Source: Shinella pollutisoli
GTDB taxonomy: Bacteria; Pseudomonadota; Alphaproteobacteria; Rhizobiales; Rhizobiaceae
DNA length: 64,000 nucleotides
Direction of reading: 5' to 3'
Assembly (NCBI RefSeq): GCF_024609765.1
Contig: NZ_JANFDG010000011.1
Coordinates: 62,001-126,000 of the forward strand
The position numbers and the translations under genes were made by a program. The notes below the pieces were generated by a model, which saw only the letters and a list, made by a program, of their open reading frames with translations, was not told the origin of the DNA and did not search any database. Below are positions 1 to 8,539 of the stretch, piece by piece. Positions within the stretch are counted from its first letter, which is position 1. Each line of letters begins with the position of its first letter.

Positions 1-291
1 CCGCACCGGTCGCCCTCCGCATGGCGAGGCGGGCCGCTCCGCAGATCGCCCGGATCGGGGCCGCCGATAGGCAACGGCCGCCCCCGCCGCACTCGACCCG
101 TCATGACGCAACCGGCCGCCGCAGCGGTCCGGATCCCCCCCGTTTCTTTGCCCTGCCCCCGTATCCGCGAGCGCGCCGGCGCATTCGCCGTTGAGAAGAC
201 GCGCGTTCTTTTGCAAGGATATCCCCATCGGAATGTCCCGAACAGAGAAAGAGGAGCTTGCATTGTATACAGGATACAGTATGGTGGATTC
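1..291. other. Intergenic region with no supported gene
   Basis: I see no convincing coding region here on either strand. A reading frame continuous with the GntR gene extends back to about 103, but it runs through a palindromic operator and has no ribosome binding site or recognisable protein sequence. The only structure noted is the inverted repeat at 264-278. Confidence 0.6.
264..278. promoter_or_regulatory. Probable GntR-family operator
   Basis: TGTATACAGGATACA is an interrupted inverted repeat: two 7-base arms around a central A, matching at 6 of 7 positions. TGTATAC-type half sites are typical for FCD-group GntR regulators. It ends 13 bases before the regulator start codon at 292, so it would suit autoregulation and control of the overlapping downstream operon. 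Binding is inferred from position and shape only. Confidence 0.5.
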
Positions 292-978
292 ATGGACATG
301 AGCTACCCACACAAGCTTTCGGCAGGAATCGCGGACAACCTCGTTGCCGTGCTCGAGGAGGCGATCGTCTTCCTCGAACTCGCGCCGAGCGAACGGCTGA
401 CCGAGGAGGAGGTGGCGGAGCGCTACGGCGTCAGCCGCTCTCCGGTGCGCGACGCGCTGCGGTCGCTGGAGCGCGACGGCCTCGTGCTGCGCGAGGCGCG
501 CAAGGGCATCTGGGTCACGCCGATGTCGCTGCGGGACTTCGACGACATCTACCGCTGCCGCATCGCGCTCGAGGCCATCGCGGCCGAGCAGGCGGCGCGC
601 TCGACCGACACGGCCCTCAAGGAACAGCTCTGGCAGGTGCTCGACGGGATGAAGCGGGCGCGGGAGGCCGGCGACGCCAGGCTCTTCTTCACCCACGACG
701 TGCGCGGCTCCGAGCTGATCTACCAGATCGCCGACAACACCACGCTGCGCCGGCTGCTCAAGGGGCTGGAGAAGCAGGCGCTGCGCTACCGCTATCACCT
801 CTACCAGCGCAACAGGAGCGTCGTGGACCTCTCCTTCGACGACACCGCGCTGATCTTCCGGGCGATCGTCGACGGCGACGCCGAGCGCTCGTACGCGCTG
901 GAGCACGACCTGATCGAGAAGATCTGGCGCGAGACCCGCGACGCGATCCGCGCGGAGTTCGGGGAAGGCCGCAAATGA
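292..978 (+). CDS. GntR-family transcriptional regulator, FCD subgroup
   Basis: A 228-residue DNA-binding regulator. The N-terminal winged helix (about residues 15-75) carries the typical ...VAERYGVSRSPVRDALRSLE recognition region. The C-terminal all-helical FCD ligand domain (about 80-220) holds histidine/aspartate positions (FTHD, EHDLIEKIW) usual for metal-assisted binding of carboxylic acid ligands. The ATG at 292 was chosen because an upstream extension would cross the operator; 298 is an alternative start. Its stop overlaps the next ATG (ATGA at 975-978), so it is cotranscribed with the racemase-family gene. It is probably the local, ligand-responsive repressor of the 292-13433 catabolic cluster; the ligand is unknown. 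Confidence 0.88.
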   Translation: MDMSYPHKLSAGIADNLVAVLEEAIVFLELAPSERLTEEEVAERYGVSRSPVRDALRSLERDGLVLREARKGIWVTPMSLRDFDDIYRCRIALEAIAAEQAARSTDTALKEQLWQVLDGMKRAREAGDARLFFTHDVRGSELIYQIADNTTLRRLLKGLEKQALRYRYHLYQRNRSVVDLSFDDTALIFRAIVDGDAERSYALEHDLIEKIWRETRDAIRAEFGEGRK

Positions 979-1967
979 TCGGCGTCGAAGCGGCATTCCC
1001 CTATATCGACACCCACACGGCCGGGCATCCGACCCGCGCCGTGCTGGGCGGGATCCCGCCGCTTCGGGGCCGCAGCGTCCTCGAGAAACGCGAGGATTTC
1101 GAGCGCCGCTTCGATCATCTCCGCCCTGCCCTGCTGCACGAGCCGCGCGGCCACGCCGCCATGGTCGGGCTGATCCCGGTTCCGTCCGAGGTGGCGGATT
1201 TCGGGGCGATCTTCATCTCCTCCTACGTCTATCTCGGCATGTGCGGCCACGGCACCATCGGCCTTGCCAAGACGCTGGCCTTCACCGGGGCGATCTCGCC
1301 CGCCACGGGCGACGGCTTCACGCTGGAGACCCCGGCGGGCGTGGTCGACGTGCGGCTGGAATGGGACGGCGAGGGCCGCCTCGGCGCGGTCTCGCTGAAG
1401 AACGTGCCGGCCTACATGGGGATCGAGGCGCTGGAGGTCGACGTCCCCAGGCTCGGCACGATCCGCACCGACATCCTCTATTCCGGCATGTGGTACGCGA
1501 TGGTCGACGCCGATCCGCTCGGGCTCGCGCTCACCCCCGACAACGTCTCGGCCGGCCTCGCGCTCGGCTGGAAGATCAAGCAAGCGATCGCCAAGGCCAC
1601 GGACGGGCGGCCCGAGATGCGCGGCCTTCCCGCCCCCTCCGTGCTGTTCCACAGCGACCTCGGCCGGGGCAGCGCACGCCAGTTCCTGGTGCTCGCGCCC
1701 AACAAGTACGACCGTTCTCCCTGCGGCACCGGCACCTGCGCGCGCATGGCGCAGCTCCTGATCCGCGGCGCGCTGTCGGAGACCGAGACCTATCGCGCCG
1801 AGAACATCCTCGGCGTGCCCTTTACCGCGGAACTCGCCGACAAGAGCGAGGTCCACGGTACGACGGGTTATTCCGTCATCGTCCGGGGAGAGGCTTACGT
1901 CGCCTCCCAGGGCACACTGTACCTCGAAAAGGGCGATCCGCTTTCGGGGGGGTTCCTGGGCCGGTGA
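975..1967 (+). CDS. Proline racemase-family enzyme, probably hydroxyproline 2-epimerase type
   Basis: A 330-residue protein of the proline racemase / 4-hydroxyproline 2-epimerase / trans-3-hydroxyproline dehydratase family. Both catalytic thiols are present: Cys90 in MCGHGTIG and Cys250 in SPCGTGT. Members with two cysteines are racemases or epimerases, while the dehydratases carry Ser or Thr at one position, so epimerisation at the alpha carbon of a proline-like amino acid is the best prediction. The ATG overlaps the GntR stop by four bases. A DadA-like oxidase and semialdehyde-type dehydrogenases lie downstream, as in hydroxyproline pathways, but no pyrroline-4-hydroxy-2-carboxylate deaminase is present. 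The exact substrate is not known. Confidence 0.85.
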   Translation: MIGVEAAFPYIDTHTAGHPTRAVLGGIPPLRGRSVLEKREDFERRFDHLRPALLHEPRGHAAMVGLIPVPSEVADFGAIFISSYVYLGMCGHGTIGLAKTLAFTGAISPATGDGFTLETPAGVVDVRLEWDGEGRLGAVSLKNVPAYMGIEALEVDVPRLGTIRTDILYSGMWYAMVDADPLGLALTPDNVSAGLALGWKIKQAIAKATDGRPEMRGLPAPSVLFHSDLGRGSARQFLVLAPNKYDRSPCGTGTCARMAQLLIRGALSETETYRAENILGVPFTAELADKSEVHGTTGYSVIVRGEAYVASQGTLYLEKGDPLSGGFLGR

Positions 1968-2011
1968 AACGAGCCGGTCTCAAACGTCGAAACAAATCAG
2001 GGAGAGTTGAA

Positions 2012-2851
2012 ATGTCATTCTTTGGAAACATCCTCCGGGCGTGCGCCCTGGGGGCGGCGGTAGCTGTTGCCGCGTGGAACCCGGCCGCCGCTCAGGAGAA
2101 CCCCTCGGCGGTGATCGACGAGATCCGCGCCAGCGGCGAGCTGAAGATCCCGGTCATGGTCGGCGAGGAGCCGGGCTACATCAAGGATCCGGCCACCGGC
2201 GCCTGGAGCGGCTTCTACGTCGACTTCCTGACGGAGGTCGCAACCGAGCTCGGCGTCAAGGTGACGCCGGTCGAGACCACCTGGGGCAACCTCGCCGCCG
2301 ACTTCCAGTCGAACAAGATCGACGTCGCCATCGGCGTGAACCCGAACCCCAAGCGCGGCCTCGTGGTCGACTACCTGTGGGAGCCGCTCTTCACCGACGC
2401 CTGGGCCGTCTTCTCGCCGAAGGGCAAGCCGGTCGCCACCTGGGCCGAGCTGAACACGCCCGAAAAGACCGTCGTCGTCCAGAAGGGCTCGACCATGCAG
2501 ATCGTGGCCGAGGCGCTGCTGCCCAAGGCGACGATCACCGTGGTCGAGGACCGCAACCTCGCGATCATGGAACTGCAGGCCGGCCGCGCCGACGCGATGA
2601 TCCAGTCGGTCTTCGACGTCCTGCAGATCGCCCAGCAGGTCGGCGGCGAGGTCTCGGTGCCCGAGCCCATGCTGCGCAACCCGGCCACGCTCGCCGTCGC
2701 GCGCAAGGCCGGCAATGCGGGCTTCATCAACTTCCTGACCAACTGGGTCCAGCAGCAGCGTTCGCTCGGCCTGGCGCAGGGCCGTCTGGCGAAGTCCTGG
2801 GAAGATCGCGGCATCGACCTGTCCATCCTTCCCGACAACTTCAGCTTCTGA
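2012..2851 (+). CDS. ABC transporter substrate-binding protein, polar amino acid type
   Basis: A 279-residue periplasmic binding protein of the HisJ/GlnH type (SBP family 3). The signal peptide is clear: basic start, hydrophobic stretch, and predicted cleavage after NPAAA near residue 29. The mature part shows the family pattern ...GYIKDPATGAWSGFYVDF... and the later lobe with ...GSTMQIV.... The ATG at 2012 follows a GGGAG ribosome site at about 2000-2004. It delivers ligand to the permease and ATPase that follow. A strong hairpin (2861-2890) lies between this gene and the permease, as is usual where the binding protein is needed in excess. The ligand is probably the amino or imino acid handled by the operon enzymes. 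Confidence 0.9.
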   Translation: MSFFGNILRACALGAAVAVAAWNPAAAQENPSAVIDEIRASGELKIPVMVGEEPGYIKDPATGAWSGFYVDFLTEVATELGVKVTPVETTWGNLAADFQSNKIDVAIGVNPNPKRGLVVDYLWEPLFTDAWAVFSPKGKPVATWAELNTPEKTVVVQKGSTMQIVAEALLPKATITVVEDRNLAIMELQAGRADAMIQSVFDVLQIAQQVGGEVSVPEPMLRNPATLAVARKAGNAGFINFLTNWVQQQRSLGLAQGRLAKSWEDRGIDLSILPDNFSF

Positions 2852-2860
2852 TCCGCCTCA

Positions 2861-2890
2861 GGGCCGGCCCGGCCTCGGTCCGGCCGGCCC
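2861..2890 (+). terminator. Stem-loop between binding protein and permease genes
   Basis: GGGCCGGCC (2861-2869) pairs with GGCCGGCCC (2882-2890) around a 12-base loop. No U-run follows, so it more likely stabilises the upstream message or attenuates readthrough than fully terminates transcription. Confidence 0.6.
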
Positions 2891-2942
2891 TTCGACTTCG
2901 CTCCCGCGCCACGTTGGTCAAACCAGCCCAGGAGTCACGCAT

Positions 2943-3599
2943 TTGTTCGATATTTCCGTCATCCTGCAGAACTGGCCGTTGTTCTGGAACGGGCTTCTGG
3001 TCACGCTGTTCTACTCGGCGATCTCCATCGGCGCGGGCCTCGTCATCGGGCTGATCATCGGCCTGATCCAGCTTACCGGCTCGCGGACGCTGACCGTCGT
3101 CGGCCGGGTCTATGTCGAGATATTCCGCAACATCCCGCTGCTGGTGATCCTGCTGTGGATCTACTACGCCTTCCCGATCTTCGCCGGGCTCGCCGTCACC
3201 AAGTTCTGGGCGGGCTTCGCAGGCCTCAGCCTCTATGCCGGCGCCTTCTATGCCGAGATCCTGCGCGCCGGCGTGCAGTCGATCGACAGGGGCCAGACCG
3301 ACGCCTCGACCGCGCTCGGCATGACCTACGGCCAGCGCATGCGCCGGGTGATCCTGCCGCAGGCCTTCCGCCGCATGATCCCGCCGCTCGCCGGCCAGTC
3401 CATCATCCAGATCAAGAACACCACGCTGATGTCGATGATCACCGTGCCCGACCTGCTCTACCAGGCGAGCTACGTCAGTTCCTTCACCTACCGGCCCATG
3501 GAGGTCTACACCATGGTCGGCGTCATGTTCCTCGTCCTGCTCGTGCCGCTGACGTTCCTGTCGCGCAAGCTGGAAACCATCTCGGAGCGCGTCAAATGA
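2943..3599 (+). CDS. ABC transporter permease, polar amino acid type
   Basis: A 218-residue inner membrane permease of the HisM/GlnP family with about five hydrophobic segments. The EAA-loop-like ATPase contact region is around ...[29 protein letters not shown]. The start is TTG at 2943, supported by CAGGAG eight bases upstream. Only one permease gene is present, so it probably works as a homodimer with the single ATPase. The stop overlaps the ATPase start at 3596-3599. Confidence 0.9.
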   Translation: MFDISVILQNWPLFWNGLLVTLFYSAISIGAGLVIGLIIGLIQLTGSRTLTVVGRVYVEIFRNIPLLVILLWIYYAFPIFAGLAVTKFWAGFAGLSLYAGAFYAEILRAGVQSIDRGQTDASTALGMTYGQRMRRVILPQAFRRMIPPLAGQSIIQIKNTTLMSMITVPDLLYQASYVSSFTYRPMEVYTMVGVMFLVLLVPLTFLSRKLETISERVK

Positions 3600-4408
3600 T
3601 GAAGTCCGACCCGCTTCTGAAGATCGAGGGGCTGCGGCTGAAATTCGGCCAGCGCGAGGTGCTGAAGGGCGTCGACCTTTCCGTGGAGAAGGGCGAGGTC
3701 GTGGTGCTGATCGGCGCGTCCGGCTCGGGCAAGACCTCGCTTCTGCGCTGCATCAACCTGCTCAACATGCCGTCCGCCGGCCGCATCACCATCGGCGGCG
3801 AGGCGATCTACGAGCTCGATCCCTCCGCCCGCGACGGCAACGGCGTGCCGGCGAAGACGGTGAACCGCATCCGCTCGCAGACCGGCATGGTGTTCCAGCA
3901 GTTCAACCTCTTCCCGCACATGACGGCGTTGGAGAACGTCATGGAAGGGCCGGTCACCGTCAAGAAGGCCGACCACGGCGCGACCCGCAAGGAGGCGCTC
4001 GACCTGCTTTCGCAGATGGGCCTGGAGGAGCATGTCGGCAAGTATCCGCGCCAGCTCTCCGGCGGCCAGCAGCAGCGCGTGGCGATCGCGCGGGCCTGCG
4101 CCATGCATCCGCAGGTCATGCTGTTCGACGAGCCGACCTCGGCGCTCGACCCGGAGCTTGTCGGCGAGGTGATGAAGGCGATGGTCGATCTCGCCCGCAC
4201 CGGCATGACCATGGTCATCGTCACCCACGAGCTCGGCTTCGCCTTCGAGATCGCCGACCGGGTGATCTTCCTCGATCTCGGCACGATCGCCGAGGACGGC
4301 CCGCCGAAGGAGGTGCTGCTGCGCCCGACGCATCCGCGGCTGAAGAGCTTCGTCGGCCGCTTCCACGAGACCGCCGACCTGCTGCGCCCCTTCCTCGAAG
4401 GCGGCTGA
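3596..4408 (+). CDS. ABC transporter ATP-binding protein, polar amino acid type
   Basis: A 270-residue cytoplasmic ATPase of the GlnQ/HisP group that powers uptake with the preceding permease. It has a Walker A motif GASGSGKTS near residue 42, Q-loop [11 protein letters not shown], signature [14 protein letters not shown], Walker [15 protein letters not shown] and the switch histidine in VTHE. The start codon overlaps the permease stop, which indicates translational coupling. Length is slightly above the usual 240-250 because of an insertion after the Walker A strand (about residues 75-90). Two GC hairpins follow the gene (4421-4476). Confidence 0.92.
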   Translation: MMKSDPLLKIEGLRLKFGQREVLKGVDLSVEKGEVVVLIGASGSGKTSLLRCINLLNMPSAGRITIGGEAIYELDPSARDGNGVPAKTVNRIRSQTGMVFQQFNLFPHMTALENVMEGPVTVKKADHGATRKEALDLLSQMGLEEHVGKYPRQLSGGQQQRVAIARACAMHPQVMLFDEPTSALDPELVGEVMKAMVDLARTGMTMVIVTHELGFAFEIADRVIFLDLGTIAEDGPPKEVLLRPTHPRLKSFVGRFHETADLLRPFLEGG

Positions 4409-4420
4409 TCCCGAACGATC

Positions 4421-4476
4421 CGGCGGGCCGCGGCCCGCCCGGACCGCAATCCGCGCGTCGGCCCCGCCCCGGGGCC
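4421..4476 (+). terminator. Tandem GC hairpins after the transporter genes
   Basis: A perfect 18-base palindrome, GGCGGGCCGCGGCCCGCC (4421-4438), is followed by GGCCCC (4460-4465) pairing with GGGGCC (4471-4476). There is no U-tract, so this is a pause or processing element within the operon rather than a clear terminator. Confidence 0.45.
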
Positions 4477-4524
4477 GGCCGGCTCGCTGCGTCCCGGCGC
4501 AGGCAAGACACGAAGGAAAGCCCC

Positions 4525-6003
4525 ATGTCCCTCAGCTTCGATCCCGATACCGTCACCATTCCCTCCGGCCATCACATCGGCGGACGTTTCGTCGACCTGC
4601 CGGGCGAGGAGATCGCCGTGCTGCGTCCCTCCGACGAGCGGCCGATGCGCCCCGTCACCGACGGCGGCAAGGATGCCGTCGACATGGCGGTCGCGGCGGC
4701 GAAAGCAGCGCTCGCCGCCTCCGGCTGGGCACGGATGAACCCGCGCGACCGGGCGAAGGCCCTCTTCCGCTTCGCTGAACGGATCGAGGCGAAGGCGGAA
4801 TATCTCGGCCGGCTGGAGGCCATGGGATCGAGCCGGCTGGTGGCGGGCACGATCACGGGCGATGCGGTGCGCACCGCCGGCGTCGTGCGCTACTTCGCCG
4901 AATATTGCGACAAGCTCGAGGGCATCGTCACCGCGACCAAGGGCGACACGCTGAGCTACACCCGGCGCGAACCCTACGGGATCGCCGGCGCGATCGTGCC
5001 GTGGAACTTCCCGATGATTACCGCGGCGTGGAAATTCGCCCCGGCGCTGGCGGCCGGCAACGCCGTGGTGATGAAGACGTCGGAGCTGACCCCGCACAGC
5101 CTGCTGGCGCTCGCCGAATGCGCCGCCGAGGCGAGGCTGCCGGGCGGCCTCCTCAACGTGGTGAACGGCTGGGGCCACACCACGGGTGCCGCCATCGTCG
5201 CCCATCCCGAGATCGGCATCGTCTCCTTCACCGGCTCGACGAAGACGGGGGCCGCGGTCATGTCGCTCGCCGCGCAGTCGGGCATCAAGCCCGTCGTGCT
5301 GGAGCTCGGCGGCAAGAGCCCGCAGATCGTCACCCGCGACCCGGGCGAGATGGACGCCGTGGCGACCCGCGTCGCCAATGCCTTCATGGTCAATGCCGGC
5401 CAGGTCTGCACGCTCGCCTCGCGGCTGATCGTCGACAGGACGGTGGCGGACGAGCTGCTCGACCGGGTGATCGCCAGGACCAAGGAGATCAAGGCCGGCC
5501 CGACCTGGGACGAGGCCACCACCTTCGCCCCGGTGATCTCCGCCCGGCAGTTCGAGCGCATCGACACGCTGGTGCAGGAGACGGTGAAGCAGGGTGCGGC
5601 GGTGCTGACCGGCGGAACCCGGCTCGAAGGCCCGAACGAGGGCAATTTCTACGCCCCGACGGTGCTTGCCAACGTCTCGCGCGCCAATATCGGCTTCGGC
5701 GAGGAATATTTCGGCCCCGTCATGTCCGTGACGACCTATGACGAGATCGAGGAGGCCATCGCCGAGGCGCAGCACCCGACCTACGGCCTCTCGGCCTCCG
5801 TCCACACGCAGGACCTGAAGCTCGCCATGAAGGTCGCCGACGCGGTCGAGGCCGGCATGGTCTGGGTCAACCAGCACGGGCGCGACCCCGAGTTCACCTA
5901 CACCGCCGGCGGCTGGAAGGGCTCCGGCTTCGGCAAGGACATGGGCCGCGCCGGCATCGAGGAATTCACCCGGCAGAAGGCCGTGTGGATCAATTATCTC
6001 TGA
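4525..6003 (+). CDS. NAD(P)-dependent aldehyde dehydrogenase
   Basis: A 492-residue ALDH-superfamily enzyme that oxidises an aldehyde to its acid. The catalytic nucleophile Cys295 lies in NAGQVCTLAS and the general base Glu260 in LELGGKSP; the cofactor-binding GSTKTG and PWNFP motifs are also present. Length is normal for the family. An AAGGAAAG ribosome site precedes the ATG. It sits directly before a GMC oxidoreductase, the usual pairing in which the GMC enzyme makes an aldehyde from an alcohol and this enzyme completes the oxidation. The substrate cannot be read from sequence. Confidence 0.88.
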   Translation: MSLSFDPDTVTIPSGHHIGGRFVDLPGEEIAVLRPSDERPMRPVTDGGKDAVDMAVAAAKAALAASGWARMNPRDRAKALFRFAERIEAKAEYLGRLEAMGSSRLVAGTITGDAVRTAGVVRYFAEYCDKLEGIVTATKGDTLSYTRREPYGIAGAIVPWNFPMITAAWKFAPALAAGNAVVMKTSELTPHSLLALAECAAEARLPGGLLNVVNGWGHTTGAAIVAHPEIGIVSFTGSTKTGAAVMSLAAQSGIKPVVLELGGKSPQIVTRDPGEMDAVATRVANAFMVNAGQVCTLASRLIVDRTVADELLDRVIARTKEIKAGPTWDEATTFAPVISARQFERIDTLVQETVKQGAAVLTGGTRLEGPNEGNFYAPTVLANVSRANIGFGEEYFGPVMSVTTYDEIEEAIAEAQHPTYGLSASVHTQDLKLAMKVADAVEAGMVWVNQHGRDPEFTYTAGGWKGSGFGKDMGRAGIEEFTRQKAVWINYL

Positions 6004-6014
6004 GGACATCCCAA

Positions 6015-7706
6015 ATGATCTACGATTACGTCATCGTGGGGGGCGGGTCGGCCGGCGCGGCGCTTGCGGGCCGCCTGTCGGAAAACCCCGCCAGGCAGGT
6101 GGCGCTGCTGGAGGCCGGGCCGGACACGCCGCCCGACAATGTGCCGGATGTGATTTCGGACAGCTATCCGGGCCTCTCCTATTTCGATCCGAACTTCCAC
6201 TGGTCGAAGCTCCGGGTCTATGCGCGCAACCCGCGCTCCAATTCGGAGGTCGTTCCGCCGACCCGCCTCGAACAGGCCCGCGTCATGGGCGGAGGATCGT
6301 CGATCAACGGCCAGTTCGCCGTGCGCGGCCTGCCGGCCGACTACGACGAATGGGAGGCGATGGGCGTCTCGGGCTGGAGCTGGGAGGACATGCTCCCCTA
6401 TTTCCGCAAGCTGGAGCGCGATCTCGATTTCGACGGCCCGCTGCACGGCAAGGACGGGCCGATGCCGATCCGCCGCGTCTTCCCCGAGGACTGGGCGGGC
6501 TTCACCCGCTCGGTGCTCGCGGTGGCCGAGAAGGACATCCCCTACCGGGACGACTACAACGCCTCCTTCGACGAGGGCTCCTTCCCCCTGCCCCTGACGA
6601 ACGAGAACGACCGCCGCGTCTCGACCGCGCTCGGCTATCTCACCCGCGAGGTGCGTGCACGAAAAAACCTGCACATCTTCGCCCACACGCAGGTCGAGGC
6701 GCTGGAGATCGACGGCCGGCGCATCACCGGCGTCCACGCCCATACCGGGGACCGTCCATCGGAACTCTGGCGGGCGCGCGAGGTCATCCTCTCCTCGGGC
6801 GCGCTGCACACGCCGCCGATCCTGCTTCGCGCCGGCATCGGCCCGGCGGCGGACCTGCGCGCGCTCGGCATCCCGGTGCTGGTCGACCTGCCGGGCGTCG
6901 GCGCCAACCTGATGGACCATCCGCATCTCGCCGTCGGCGCACATTTCAAGCGCTCCGCCCGGCTGAAGCGCGGCCAGCGCCGCCACATCTTCCTCGGCGT
7001 GCGCTATTCCTCCGGCTACGAGGGATGCTCGCCGTCGGACATGCTGCTGATGCCGGTGAACCGCGCCGGCTGGCACCCGCTCGGCAAGGCGATGGGCGCG
7101 CTCAACGTCTGCGTGAACAAGTCCTATTCGCGCGGCAGCGTCAGCCTGAAGACCGCCGACTGGCGCGACGAGCCGGTGGTGAACCTCAACCTCGCCGGCG
7201 ACGAGCGCGACCTGATGCGCCTCGTCGACGGCTTCGAGCGGATCTACCGCATCATGGAGGACCCGCGCGTGCAGGCCCATGTCAACACGTGGTTCCTCGC
7301 CGGCTACACCGAGGAGGCGCGCTCGCTGTCCGTCCGCAAGCTGTCGAACTACGTCAAGACCGGGACGGCGGCGCTGCTGTTCGACTACGCGCCCTTCTTC
7401 CGCGAGACGCTCTTGCGCCACAAGTTCGGCACGAAGGAGCGGATGCACCAGATGATGCAGAACCGCGACCTGATCGTCGACTGGGCGAAGAAGGCGGTCT
7501 GGTCGGGCTGGCACGTCTCCTGCAGCTGCCGGATGGGCGGCGACGGCGACCCGATGGCGGTGCTCGACAACCAGTGCCGGGTGCGCGGCGTCGAGGGCCT
7601 GCGCGTGGTCGACGCCTCCGCCATGCCCTCGGTCATCGCCGCCAACACCAACATCACCACGATCGCGATGGCCGAGAAGGCCGCCGATCTCATCCTGAAG
7701 TCCTGA
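6015..7706 (+). CDS. GMC-family FAD-dependent oxidoreductase (choline dehydrogenase-like)
   Basis: A 563-residue FAD enzyme that oxidises a primary or secondary alcohol. The N-terminal dinucleotide fold reads IVGGGSAGAALAGRLSE from residue 6, the GMC signature region GGGSSINGQFAVRG is near residue 95, and the C-terminal active-site His (GWHVSCSCRMGG) and the NTNITTIAMAEKAADLI segment are intact. There is no signal peptide, so it is cytoplasmic or membrane-associated. ATG 6015 follows the upstream aldehyde dehydrogenase stop by 11 bases with a GAGGA ribosome site. With that gene it forms a two-step alcohol-to-acid module. Confidence 0.88.
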   Translation: MIYDYVIVGGGSAGAALAGRLSENPARQVALLEAGPDTPPDNVPDVISDSYPGLSYFDPNFHWSKLRVYARNPRSNSEVVPPTRLEQARVMGGGSSINGQFAVRGLPADYDEWEAMGVSGWSWEDMLPYFRKLERDLDFDGPLHGKDGPMPIRRVFPEDWAGFTRSVLAVAEKDIPYRDDYNASFDEGSFPLPLTNENDRRVSTALGYLTREVRARKNLHIFAHTQVEALEIDGRRITGVHAHTGDRPSELWRAREVILSSGALHTPPILLRAGIGPAADLRALGIPVLVDLPGVGANLMDHPHLAVGAHFKRSARLKRGQRRHIFLGVRYSSGYEGCSPSDMLLMPVNRAGWHPLGKAMGALNVCVNKSYSRGSVSLKTADWRDEPVVNLNLAGDERDLMRLVDGFERIYRIMEDPRVQAHVNTWFLAGYTEEARSLSVRKLSNYVKTGTAALLFDYAPFFRETLLRHKFGTKERMHQMMQNRDLIVDWAKKAVWSGWHVSCSCRMGGDGDPMAVLDNQCRVRGVEGLRVVDASAMPSVIAANTNITTIAMAEKAADLILKS

Positions 7707-7730
7707 ACCCGATCCGAAGAGGAGCCCGAA

Positions 7731-8513
7731 ATGCGTGAGAACAAGGTCAGAACCCTGTGGTCGAAAGGCGAATGCGCCGTCACCGGCTGGCTGGCGATCC
7801 CCTCCGGCCTTTCCGCCGAGATGATGGCCCAGCAGGACTTCGACGCCGTCACCGTCGACATGCAGCACGGCTGCGCCGACTATTCCGACATGCTGTCGAT
7901 GCTGCAGGCGATCTCCACCACCGACAAGACGCCCTTCGTGCGCGTGCCGTGGAACGACCCGGCGATCCTCGGCCGGGTGCTGGACGCCGGCGCATTCGGC
8001 GTGATCGTGCCGATGGTCAACACCGGCGCCGAATGCCGCGCCTTCGTCGAGGCCTGCCGCTACTATCCCGAGGGCGGCCGCTCGGTCGGCCCGATCCGCG
8101 CCGGCCTCTACGGCGGCGCCGACTATTTCGCCAATGCCAACAGGACGGTCATCACCATGGCGATGATCGAGCACAAGGACGGGGTCGCCAACCTCGACGA
8201 GATCCTCGCCACGCCCGGCCTCGATTCGATCTTCGTCGGTCCGTCGGACCTCGCCGTGTCGATGGGCCACACGCCGGGCTTCGACCCGAAGTGGGACGAC
8301 GTCAACGAGGCGATCGCGCTGATCGCCGAGCGCTGCACCAAGGCCGGCGTCGTGCCGGGCATCCATGTCGGCTCGGTCGAATACGGCCAGAAGATGCGCG
8401 ACCTCGGCTACAAGTTCATCGCCTATCTCTCCGACTTCCGCATGCTGCAGATCGCCTATGCCCGCGCGCTGCCGGCCTTCCGCGCCGGCACGCCAGCGCC
8501 GAACGCGCCCTGA
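7731..8513 (+). CDS. HpcH/HpaI-family class II aldolase
   Basis: A 260-residue aldolase that typically cleaves 4-hydroxy-2-oxo acids to pyruvate plus an aldehyde using a divalent metal. Family residues are visible: His46 in DMQHG (base), Arg71 in PFVRVP, metal ligands Glu147 in MIEHKDG and Asp173 in GPSDLA. Length matches the family. It is tightly spaced in the operon and followed 27 bases later by the DadA-like gene. A sensible role is retro-aldol cleavage of an oxo acid made by that oxidase, with the semialdehyde or aldehyde passed to the next dehydrogenase; this order is inferred. Confidence 0.88.
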   Translation: MRENKVRTLWSKGECAVTGWLAIPSGLSAEMMAQQDFDAVTVDMQHGCADYSDMLSMLQAISTTDKTPFVRVPWNDPAILGRVLDAGAFGVIVPMVNTGAECRAFVEACRYYPEGGRSVGPIRAGLYGGADYFANANRTVITMAMIEHKDGVANLDEILATPGLDSIFVGPSDLAVSMGHTPGFDPKWDDVNEAIALIAERCTKAGVVPGIHVGSVEYGQKMRDLGYKFIAYLSDFRMLQIAYARALPAFRAGTPAPNAP

Positions 8514-8539
8514 CGCGGAAAGAGGACGGAGCCGGGAAG

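Noticed and set aside
103-291. N-terminal extension of the GntR protein
   Set aside because: It would cross the operator-like repeat, has no ribosome site, and the added residues do not resemble any regulator; the normal domain begins after 292.
3808-6009. 733-residue minus-strand open frame
   Set aside because: It is antisense to the ABC ATPase and aldehyde dehydrogenase genes; its composition (Arg, Gly, Ala-rich) is typical of a shadow frame in GC-rich DNA. Similar long frames at 5994-8366, 8456-11158 and 37066-39384 were dismissed for the same reason.
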